From G021776435 sp046756245 (lineage in GTDB: Bacteria; Pseudomonadota; Alphaproteobacteria; Caulobacterales; Parvularculaceae): DNA of 64,000 nt. The stretch covers positions 16,863 to 80,862 of the forward strand of contig JBHHVZ010000002.1 of assembly GCA_046756245.1 (NCBI GenBank). Direction: 5' to 3'. The notes under the pieces were generated by a model, which saw only the letters and a list, made by a program, of their open reading frames with translations, did not search any database and had not been told where the DNA came from. Position numbers and translations under genes: made by a program. Positions 58,349 through 64,000 of the stretch are shown here, in pieces; position 1 is the first letter of the stretch, and every line of letters begins with the position of its first letter.

Positions 58349-59089
58349 CTACCGCGGGCGTTCAGCGGCTGCGAGAGCTTCGGCCGGTTTGACCCGCCCG
58401 TCATAAAGCGCCCGACCCAGAATTACCCCGGCAATACCCGAAGGATGCCCGGCGAGCGTTTCGATGTCGCTTACGGACGCGGCGCCGCCCGACGCGATGA
58501 CCGGTATGGCCAGGGCTTCGGCCAGTGCGGCGGTGATTTCCACATTGACGCCGGATAGCGCGCCGTCGCGCTCGATGTCCGTATAGATTATCGCCGCAAC
58601 GCCCTGATCTTCAAAACGTTTCGCCACCTCTTCTGCGGTATGGCCGGAGTCTTCGGCCCAGCCGTCGGTTCTGACCCAACCGTTTTTCGCGTCGACCCCG
58701 ACCGCGATACGGCCGGGAAATGCGCGCGCCGCTTCCTTCACCAGATTCGGGTCGCGCACGGCGGCGGTGCCGAGGATGACCCGCGCCAGCCCGCGCCCGA
58801 GCCAGGTCTCGATGGCGGTCATACTGCGTACGCCGCCGCCGAGCTGCGCCTTAAGCGAAGTCGCGGCGAGGATGGTCTCGATGGCGGCGGCGTTTTCCGA
58901 CCGGCCGGAAAAGGCGCCGTCGAGATCGACGATATGAATCCGCCCGAACCCGGCCTCGGCGAAAGCGCGCGCCTGGGCGGCCGGGTCGTCGTTATGGACT
59001 GTCGCCTGCTCCATGCGGCCGCGCAGGAGCCGCACGCAGCGCCCGGCCTTGAGGTCGATGGCCGGATAGAGCTCAAGCGCCGCGCTCAC
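58349..59089 (-). CDS. hisA: Phosphoribosylformimino-5-aminoimidazole carboxamide ribotide isomerase
   Basis: Converts ProFAR to PRFAR, 246 residues. The GTG start at 59089 overlaps the hisH stop (GTGA). TIM-barrel motifs are [18 protein letters not shown] (catalytic Asp), [30 protein letters not shown] and VIASGGAAS. The longer frame up to 59782 lies over hisH and is rejected. Confidence 0.95.
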   Translation of the reverse strand: MSAALELYPAIDLKAGRCVRLLRGRMEQATVHNDDPAAQARAFAEAGFGRIHIVDLDGAFSGRSENAAAIETILAATSLKAQLGGGVRSMTAIETWLGRGLARVILGTAAVRDPNLVKEAARAFPGRIAVGVDAKNGWVRTDGWAEDSGHTAEEVAKRFEDQGVAAIIYTDIERDGALSGVNVEITAALAEALAIPVIASGGAASVSDIETLAGHPSGIAGVILGRALYDGRVKPAEALAAAERPR

Positions 59090-59742
59090 GCCGGATCCCA
59101 GGCTAGAAAATTCGAAATCAGGCGCAATCCAGCCGCCTGGCTCTTTTCCGGATGGAACTGTACGCCGGCGATGTTGTCGCGCCCGACCATCGCCGCAAAG
59201 CGCTGGCCATGCACCGAAACGCCAATGAGATGCGCATCGTTTTCGGGAGCGAAATGAAATGAGTGGACGAAATAGAACACTGCGTCGGCGCCATCCACGC
59301 CGGCGCAAAGCGGGTGGCCCGGCGCGAGGAATTCGACGTCGTTCCAGCCCATATGGGGGATTTTGATCGAGGGGTCCTCCAGCGCAAGCCGGCGGACCTC
59401 GCCGGGCAGCCAGGCAAGGCCGCGCGTTTCGCCGAATTCGAGCCCGCGCTCGGCCAGAAGCTGCATGCCGACGCAAACGCCGAGAAAGGGCCGTTTCGCT
59501 GTCAAAACGGCGTGTTCGAGCGCTTCCAAAAGACCGGGACGGGCGGCGAGCCCCGCCATGCAGGCGGCGAATGCGCCGACGCCGGGCAGAACCACGCGGT
59601 CGGCGCCGCCGATGTCGTCGGGCTTGTCGGAAACGATCACACGCGCAGGCCTTCCCGTCTCGCGCGCGGCGCGCTCGAACGCCTTCTGAGCCGAGCGCAG
59701 ATTGCCCGAGCCGTAATCGACGATGGCGACAGTTTCCGTCAT
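59086..59742 (-). CDS. hisH: Imidazole glycerol phosphate synthase, glutaminase subunit
   Basis: Class I glutamine amidotransferase supplying ammonia to HisF, 218 residues. The triad is visible: Cys in [15 protein letters not shown], and His/Glu in VQFHPEKSQ. The start is [18 protein letters not shown]. It is coupled with hisA by overlap. Confidence 0.95.
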   Translation of the reverse strand: MTETVAIVDYGSGNLRSAQKAFERAARETGRPARVIVSDKPDDIGGADRVVLPGVGAFAACMAGLAARPGLLEALEHAVLTAKRPFLGVCVGMQLLAERGLEFGETRGLAWLPGEVRRLALEDPSIKIPHMGWNDVEFLAPGHPLCAGVDGADAVFYFVHSFHFAPENDAHLIGVSVHGQRFAAMVGRDNIAGVQFHPEKSQAAGLRLISNFLAWDPA

Positions 59743-59751
59743 GGCGGCGCT

Positions 59752-59784
59752 TTATACTGCGCTCTCGCTGACCGCAACTCATGC
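59752..59784 (+). repeat. Dispersed ~100 bp repeat, truncated copy D
   Basis: Only the left end of the family remains: TTATACTGC followed by GCTCTCGCTGACCGCAACTC (59761-59780). The right arm is missing. It sits upstream of hisH, between it and the small secreted gene. Confidence 0.6.
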
Positions 59785-59841
59785 GCGCTGGTTCCCGCCG
59801 CTGAGGGCGGACGTTTCGCCGTTAGGCGAAGGCCGGGAGGT

Positions 59842-60108
59842 TTACTGCGGCGCGGCGGGCCAGCAGGCGGCGATGGCCTGTCTGACCGTCTCGTCGGCGG
59901 CCTCGACGTCTTCCGGCGCTGAAATGGCGGCGATCGCTTCGGCCAACGCCGGATCCTTGTCCGCAGCCTCGCCGAGACAGGCGCAGCCCGAATTATCGCC
60001 GTTATACTCGGCCGTGTAGTCGAGGCACTGCTGTTCGACCTCGTTCGCCGCCGCCGGGACAAGCGACAGCCCCGCAACGGCGAAGGCTGCAGCCAACGCT
60101 TTCTGCAT
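59842..60108 (-). CDS. Small secreted four-Cys protein 1
   Basis: 88 residues with a signal peptide (about 1-21, ending PAAA). The mature part has four cysteines, Cys28, Cys42, Cys44 and Cys82, suggesting two disulphides. It is paralogous to the next gene upstream, sharing the pattern EQQC...SGC-x-CL...DPAL...AC. Family and function are not recognised. It is part of the his operon by position and strand. Confidence 0.75.
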   Translation of the reverse strand: MQKALAAAFAVAGLSLVPAAANEVEQQCLDYTAEYNGDNSGCACLGEAADKDPALAEAIAAISAPEDVEAADETVRQAIAACWPAAPQ

Positions 60109-60132
60109 ATCTATTTCTCCGTGCTCTGAAGA

Positions 60133-60411
60133 TTATCCGCGGTCAGGGATGCACGACGCCATCGCGTCTTTTGCAGCGTCGGAAGCCTCAGACCAGCGTT
60201 CGTCCTTGTCGGCGATTTCGCCGAGCGCTTCGAACTCCTCCTGCAACGCCGGATCGGCGAGAACGGTTTCTTCCAGACACGAACAGCCGGAGGCGTCGCG
60301 GCCTTCCGATTCCAGAAGCACCGTACACTGATCGGCAAGCTCTCCGGCCAATGCTGCGCCGGCGCCTATCGACGCGGCCACAGCCGCTGCAATTGCGTAA
60401 TAAATTCTCAT
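60133..60411 (-). CDS. Small secreted four-Cys protein 2
   Basis: 92 residues from the ATG at 60411, with a signal peptide (about 1-22, ending LAG). Four cysteines at 29, 43, 45 and 87 are spaced like those in its paralogue. Shared motifs are CSCLEE and ADPALQEEF. The two genes are tandem with a 24-base gap, so they probably arose by duplication. Confidence 0.75.
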   Translation of the reverse strand: MRIYYAIAAAVAASIGAGAALAGELADQCTVLLESEGRDASGCSCLEETVLADPALQEEFEALGEIADKDERWSEASDAAKDAMASCIPDRG

Positions 60412-60558
60412 TTGTTCCGTCCCCGTAATGACAGCGCCGCGTTCCATTGCAAAATGCTTGCGGCGCACTTCTCTCAGCCGAAGCGATCTGACTGAAGTCC
60501 GGCGTGAAGGTCAATATGAGTACGTAGACCTGTGGATAAACCGCCAGCAAGCTTTCCC

Positions 60559-60680
60559 TGTCATTCCGGTGCGCTCCGCAAGGAGCGAACCCGGAATCCA
60601 GTCCGTCAGCATCACTCCCTGCTGCAACGCTCAACGCTGGATTCCGGGTTCCGAGCTCATGCGCGGCCCCGGAATGACAA
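60559..60680. repeat. Intergenic palindromic repeat (TGTCATTCCGG type), copy 2
   Basis: TGTCATTCCGGTGCGCTCCGC at the left is mirrored by GCGGCCCCGGAATGACAA at the right. It has the same inner elements as copy 1 (ACCCGGAATCCAGTCC and CTGGATTCCGGGTT). Confidence 0.75.
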
Positions 60681-60683
60681 AGG

Positions 60684-60727
60684 CTAGAGCATGTTCTCCG
60701 AAATGCGAGTCGGAGAACATGCTCTAG
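60684..60727. repeat. Perfect 18-base inverted repeat
   Basis: CTAGAGCATGTTCTCCGA pairs with TCGGAGAACATGCTCTAG over a loop of 8 bases. It is very strong as a hairpin and could be a terminator-like or processing structure, but it has no T-run directly after it on the minus strand. Confidence 0.75.
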
Positions 60728-60741
60728 GTTTTTGTTTTGTC

Positions 60742-60784
60742 GCGCATTTTATCCGAAAACCGGTTCCCACTTTTCGGAATGCGC
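60742..60784. repeat. Palindrome with TCCGAAAACCGGTTCCC core
   Basis: GCGCATTTTATCCGAAAA is mirrored by TTTTCGGAATGCGC, with ACCGGTTCCCAC in the loop. This core recalls a repeat type that is widespread in Rhizobiales and relatives. Confidence 0.65.
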
Positions 60785-60815
60785 TCTAGCGCACCTTGAG
60801 GCTGCCGACCCCGTC

Positions 60816-61409
60816 TTACCCGCCGAGGACGCCTTTGGTCGAGACCGCCTCGCCGCCGGCGCGCGGATCGGGTTCGGCGGCCATTCGAAACGCGCGCGCC
60901 GTCGCCTTGAAGCAGGATTCGATAATATGATGCGTGTTCTTGCCGCGCAAATTCTCAACATGCAGACACAGCCCGGCATTCATGGCGAGGGCGTGGAACC
61001 ATTCCTTGAACAATTCCGTGTCCATATCGCCGATCTTGTCGCGCGGAAAGGCGACGTCCCATACGAGATAGGGCCGTTTGGAAATGTCGAGCGCAGCGCG
61101 CGACAGCGTTTCGTCCATCGGGATATAAGCGTGCCCGAAACGCGTGATGCCGGCGCAGTCGCCGAGCGCCTGCGCGATCGCCTGGCCGATGACGATGCCT
61201 GTATCCTCAACCGTGTGGTGCATGTCGATATGGAGATCGCCCTCGGCCCGCACCTTGAGATCGAGCATGGCGTGGCGGGCGAAGGATTCGAGCATATGAT
61301 CGAAAAAGCCGATCCCGGTCTCGACATCGTAATCGCCGGCGCCGTCGATTTCGACGGCGACGAAGATTTCGGTCTCGCGGGTCTTGCGTTCGACGGTTGC
61401 GGCGCGCAT
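60816..61409 (-). CDS. hisB: Imidazoleglycerol-phosphate dehydratase
   Basis: Dehydrates IGP to imidazole acetol phosphate, 197 residues, the single-function form. Metal-binding motifs are [29 protein letters not shown], and, near the C-terminus, [20 protein letters not shown]. It is first of the minus-strand his group, with the repeat region following. Confidence 0.96.
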   Translation of the reverse strand: MRAATVERKTRETEIFVAVEIDGAGDYDVETGIGFFDHMLESFARHAMLDLKVRAEGDLHIDMHHTVEDTGIVIGQAIAQALGDCAGITRFGHAYIPMDETLSRAALDISKRPYLVWDVAFPRDKIGDMDTELFKEWFHALAMNAGLCLHVENLRGKNTHHIIESCFKATARAFRMAAEPDPRAGGEAVSTKGVLGG

Positions 61410-61715
61410 GGGCTTAATCCTTCTCCCGCGCTTTGCGGCGCGACCCGCCTCATAGCGCGAAATGATTGAAAAAGCACGTTTTATTGGGCGCTCGCCGACC
61501 GCATCCCATTACGCTGGAGAAAGACCGTGTCTTTCAATATCGACCTTCAAACGGAACCTCAGATCGCCTGCCTGCGCGAAGCCGAAGCGGCTTCGCTTCG
61601 GCGAAGGCAGGTCAGCGCGCGCCTGGCGTGAGCGGGCGCCTGTGACGCTTGGCGGGCGAGCGCGGGAATGATAGCGGAGGGGCGCCCCCGCTGACCCGAA
61701 AAGGAGCGCAACGCT
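61410..61715. other. Divergent gap hisB / hslV
   Basis: About 305 bases. It holds the dispersed repeat copy E (61480-61628), which contains a nested palindrome, and AAGGAGCG before the hslV start. Promoters for hisB and hslV should be here, but I see no convincing -35/-10 pair. Confidence 0.5.
61480..61628 (+). repeat. Dispersed ~100 bp repeat, copy E with nested palindrome
   Basis: Family core TGTCTTTCAATATCGACCTTC is intact. The left arm has GCGCTCGCCGACC and the right arm is GTCAGCGCGCGCC. Between AGATCG (ending 61566) and GTCAGC (61611) is a 44-base insert, a GC-rich palindrome CCTGCCTGCGCGAAGC / GCTTCGGCGAAGGCAG. The other copies lack this insert. Confidence 0.7.
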
Positions 61716-62264
61716 ATGGCCATCGAGATGCACGGCACCACCATCCTCACCGTCAGACGCGGGGATGCGGTCTGCGTCGGCGGCGACGGGCAGGTGAGCC
61801 TCGGCCAGACCGTCGTCAAGGGCGACGCGCGAAAAGTGCGCCGGCTGGCCGGCGATACGGTGATCGCGGGATTCGCCGGCGCCACCGCCGACGCCTTCAC
61901 CCTGCTCGAACGGCTCGAGGCCAAGCTCGAACAATATCCGAAGCAACTCACCCGCGCCGCCGTCGAGCTCGCCAAGGACTGGCGCACCGACCGCTATCTC
62001 AGGCGGCTCGAAGCGATGATGATCGTCGCCGACAAGGATGTGACGCTGACGCTGTCGGGCGCCGGCGACGTGTTGGAGCCCGAACACGGCGTCGCCGGCA
62101 TCGGCTCGGGCGGCGATTTCGCCCGCGCCGCCGCCCGCGCGCTTTACGAGGAAACCGAACTCGACGCTGAAACCATCGTCCGAAAAGCCATGGCGATCGC
62201 CGCCTCGTTGTGTGTCTACACCAACGACGCGCTGACGGTGGAAACGATAAAGGGAAGGGATTAG
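61716..62264 (+). CDS. hslV: ATP-dependent protease subunit HslV
   Basis: Proteasome-like peptidase of the HslVU complex, 182 residues. The catalytic Thr is exposed by processing before [10 protein letters not shown] (Thr8 or 9 of the precursor). Typical segments are [28 protein letters not shown] and [24 protein letters not shown] precedes the ATG. It is followed by hslU. Confidence 0.96.
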   Translation: MAIEMHGTTILTVRRGDAVCVGGDGQVSLGQTVVKGDARKVRRLAGDTVIAGFAGATADAFTLLERLEAKLEQYPKQLTRAAVELAKDWRTDRYLRRLEAMMIVADKDVTLTLSGAGDVLEPEHGVAGIGSGGDFARAAARALYEETELDAETIVRKAMAIAASLCVYTNDALTVETIKGRD

Positions 62265-62305
62265 GGATTAGGGACTAAACAACTAGGGAATGATTCAGCG
62301 AATGC

Positions 62306-62366
62306 GGAGCCTTACCTCTCCCTGTGGGAGAGGTCAAAATCGCAAAGCGATTTTGGGTGAGGGGGC
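62306..62366. repeat. Palindromic repeat between hslV and hslU
   Basis: Contains CTCTCCCTGTGGGAGAG and AAAATCGCAAAGCGATTTT, two hairpins in a row. This repeat type is common in alphaproteobacteria. The 233-base gap in the hslVU pair is longer than usual because of it. Confidence 0.65.
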
Positions 62367-62497
62367 TGAGTACGCTGCAAGCACAGGCAGAACGTGAGAA
62401 TCTGACAGAACTTGAAAAGCAAGGGGTTGGAGAAAGTCCCCGCCGTCATTAATTCCTGATCGAAAGCTGTTTCCGTTGAACAAAATACAAAACCGCA

Positions 62498-63802
62498 ATG
62501 TCCGATTTTTCTCCCCGTGAAATTGTTTCCGAGCTCAATCGTTTCATCGTCGGTCAGGACGCCGCCAAGCGCGCCGTCGCCATCGCGCTCAGAAACCGCT
62601 GGCGCCGGCGCCAGGTCGAAGGCCCGATGCGCGAGGAAATCACGCCGAAAAACATCCTGATGATCGGTCCGACCGGGGTCGGCAAGACCGAAATCTCGCG
62701 CCGGCTCGCCCGGCTCGCCGGCGCGCCCTTTCTGAAAGTCGAGGCGACCAAGTTCACCGAAGTGGGCTATGTGGGCCGCGATGTCGACTCGATTGCGCGC
62801 GACCTTGTGGAGATCGCGGTCGGCATGGTGCGCGACAAAAAGCGCGAGGACGTGCGCGCCCGCGCCCACGCCGCCGCCGAGGAACGCGTGCTCGACGCGC
62901 TGGTCGGCGGCGACTCCAAGGCGGAGACACGGGCAAGCTTTCGCGAAAAACTACGCTCGGGCGTGCTCGACGACCGCGAGATCGAACTGGAGCTTGTCGA
63001 GAGCGGCGGCATGCCGACCTTCGAAATTCCCGGCATGCCCGGCGCGCAAATGGGCATGATCAATCTTTCCGACGTTCTCGGCAAAGCCTTTTCGGGTCCA
63101 AGGAAGCGGCGGCGCGTCAAGGTGCGCAACGCCTACGAACCATTGATCGGCGAAGAATCCGACAAGCTTCTCGACGAGGACGCGGTCGTGCGCGAGGCGG
63201 TAGAAGTTGCGCAGAATGACGGCATCGTCTTTCTCGACGAGGTCGACAAGATCGCCCGCGGGACCGAACGCGGCGGCGCCGACGTCTCCCGCGAAGGCGT
63301 GCAGCGCGATCTCTTGCCGCTGATTGAAGGCGCGACGGTGGCGACCAAATACGGCCCCGTGAAAACCGATCATATCCTTTTCATCGCGTCCGGCGCTTTT
63401 CACCTGTCGAAACCGGCCGACCTTCTGCCGGAGTTGCAGGGCCGGCTGCCGATCCGGGTCGAACTCGACGCGCTCACCCGCGACGATTTCCGCCGGATTC
63501 TGACCGAGACCGAGGCGAGCCTCATCAAGCAATATGAGGCCCTGCTCCTGACCGAAGGCGTCACGCTCAAATTCGAGGACAGCGCCGTCGACGCGCTGGC
63601 CGACGCCGCGGCCGCCGTCAACGCCGCGGTCGAGAATATCGGCGCGCGCCGGCTTGCGACCATCATGGAGACCGTCCTCGACGAGATTTCTTTCGAGGCG
63701 GCCGACAAGTCCGGCGAAACGCTCGTGATCGACGCCGATTATGTCGAGGTCCGGCTCGGCGAAATCGCCCGAAACGCCGACCTGTCGAAATATATTCTTT
63801 AG
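62498..63802 (+). CDS. hslU: ATP-dependent protease ATPase subunit HslU
   Basis: AAA+ unfoldase partner of HslV, 434 residues. Walker A is GPTGVGKTE and Walker [11 protein letters not shown]. The I-domain lies between about 110 and 240. Sensor regions include [15 protein letters not shown]. The C-terminus ends NADLSKYIL, as needed to dock into HslV. Confidence 0.97.
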   Translation: MSDFSPREIVSELNRFIVGQDAAKRAVAIALRNRWRRRQVEGPMREEITPKNILMIGPTGVGKTEISRRLARLAGAPFLKVEATKFTEVGYVGRDVDSIARDLVEIAVGMVRDKKREDVRARAHAAAEERVLDALVGGDSKAETRASFREKLRSGVLDDREIELELVESGGMPTFEIPGMPGAQMGMINLSDVLGKAFSGPRKRRRVKVRNAYEPLIGEESDKLLDEDAVVREAVEVAQNDGIVFLDEVDKIARGTERGGADVSREGVQRDLLPLIEGATVATKYGPVKTDHILFIASGAFHLSKPADLLPELQGRLPIRVELDALTRDDFRRILTETEASLIKQYEALLLTEGVTLKFEDSAVDALADAAAAVNAAVENIGARRLATIMETVLDEISFEAADKSGETLVIDADYVEVRLGEIARNADLSKYIL

Positions 63803-63938
63803 GGCGGTTCGCGGCCCGGGTCCGGCGGGCGCATCCGGCTGCACATGGGGCCTCCGGCGGCTGGTCCTTGCGGGCTTTCCTGCCGGCTCATAGCAGGCTA
63901 ATCTCAACCGAGTGTGGGGAAATGGCGGGGCTTCGGCC

Positions 63939-64000
63939 ATGACGAAACAACCCGAGCCTTCAGGAAACAGAGTCGCGCCGAAAATCGCGTTTTCCGGCGA
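63939..64000 (+). CDS. Partial gene, truncated by window end
   Basis: An ATG at 63939 opens 20 codons (MTKQPEPSGNRVAPKIAFSG) that run off the window. It follows hslU by 136 bases on the same strand. A weak GGCGGGG site lies upstream. Too little is seen to recognise a family. Confidence 0.4.
   Translation, partial: MTKQPEPSGNRVAPKIAFSG

Larger units (their letters stand above)
60412..60815. other. Repeat-filled gap between hisB and small secreted genes
   Basis: About 400 bases without a gene. It contains a perfect DnaA-box-like TGTGGATAA at 60531-60539, the palindromic repeat at 60559-60680, a perfect 18-base inverted repeat at 60684-60727 and a TCCGAAAACCGG palindrome at 60742-60784. If hisB is co-transcribed with the genes beyond, these hairpins would lie in the message. 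Confidence 0.7.

Noticed and set aside
58349..59782. 477-codon frame extending hisA upstream
   Set aside because: It overlaps the whole of hisH. The GTG at 59089 with GTGA overlap gives the normal HisA start.
58278..60539. Replication origin near the DnaA-like boxes
   Set aside because: Only two perfect boxes 2.2 kb apart, with no AT-rich unwinding region and no dnaA, hemE or parAB nearby.

Overview
The window is high-GC DNA with dense, short-spaced genes and intergenic palindromic repeats. Gene content points to an alphaproteobacterium, probably near Caulobacterales/Parvularculales. It carries the five-gene bacterial ceramide set known from Caulobacter, a K+-independent H+-pyrophosphatase, a DUF2244-nth pair, hslVU beside a his operon, and a TorF-glnK-amtB group. 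No replication, phage or integrase gene is visible. Most of the window is core chromosome, with small accessory insertions.

Layout. 0-5 kb (mostly minus): ABC-2 exporter pair, GNAT, glyoxalase, two membrane proteins. 5-11 kb: nth, pyrF, acyl-ACP synthetase, a PiT-like membrane protein, hemH. 11-17 kb: SLT lipoprotein, threonine aldolase, endonuclease/exonuclease/phosphatase protein, hppA. 17-24.4 kb: ceramide cluster (acyl-AMP ligase, cerR, acpR, spt, a secreted DUF2141 protein, bcerS) with a divergent fatty-acid-hydroxylase-family gene. 24.4-28.7 kb: amn, Trm112, Lon-N, thioredoxin-TPR, ProX-like deacylase, tRNA-Gly(GCC). 28.7-31.3 kb: accessory patch, with a ~300 bp dispersed repeat and a nucleotidyltransferase gene flanked by a 136 bp duplication of the dapB 5' end. 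31.5-39 kb: aspartic protease, UbiH-type hydroxylase, TorF porin, glnK-amtB, ftsK. 39-44 kb: second copy of the dispersed repeat, lipoprotein, DUF1348, a toxin-antitoxin pair, dnaJ, dnaK. 44.4-48 kb: two-gene membrane operon, TIR-TM-FGE plus SLOG-like-4TM. 48-55 kb: yifB, hybrid histidine kinase, YjbR, AmpG, PfkB kinase. 55-61.4 kb (minus): hisB, two small Cys proteins, hisH, hisA, CYTH-CHAD, hisF, hisE. 61.7-64 kb: hslV, hslU and the start of one more gene.

How genes work together. The 18-24 kb genes form a complete route to ceramide: acyl activation, carrier, Ser-acyl condensation, reduction and N-acylation. glnK-amtB is ammonium uptake with its P-II regulator. dnaK-dnaJ and hslVU are protein quality control. 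The his genes encode the middle steps of histidine synthesis, with a polyphosphate-type CYTH-CHAD gene and two paralogous secreted Cys proteins interleaved.

Most unusual content. (1) The TIR-TM-FGE/SLOG-4TM operon, which has the architecture of a nucleotide-signalling or conflict system and whose TIR has lost the usual catalytic Glu. (2) The dapB-flanked insertion, in which the intact dapB appears to have received its 5' end from the inserted DNA. (3) Two families of dispersed repeats, one ~100 bp with terminal inverted repeats (five copies) and one ~300 bp (two copies).
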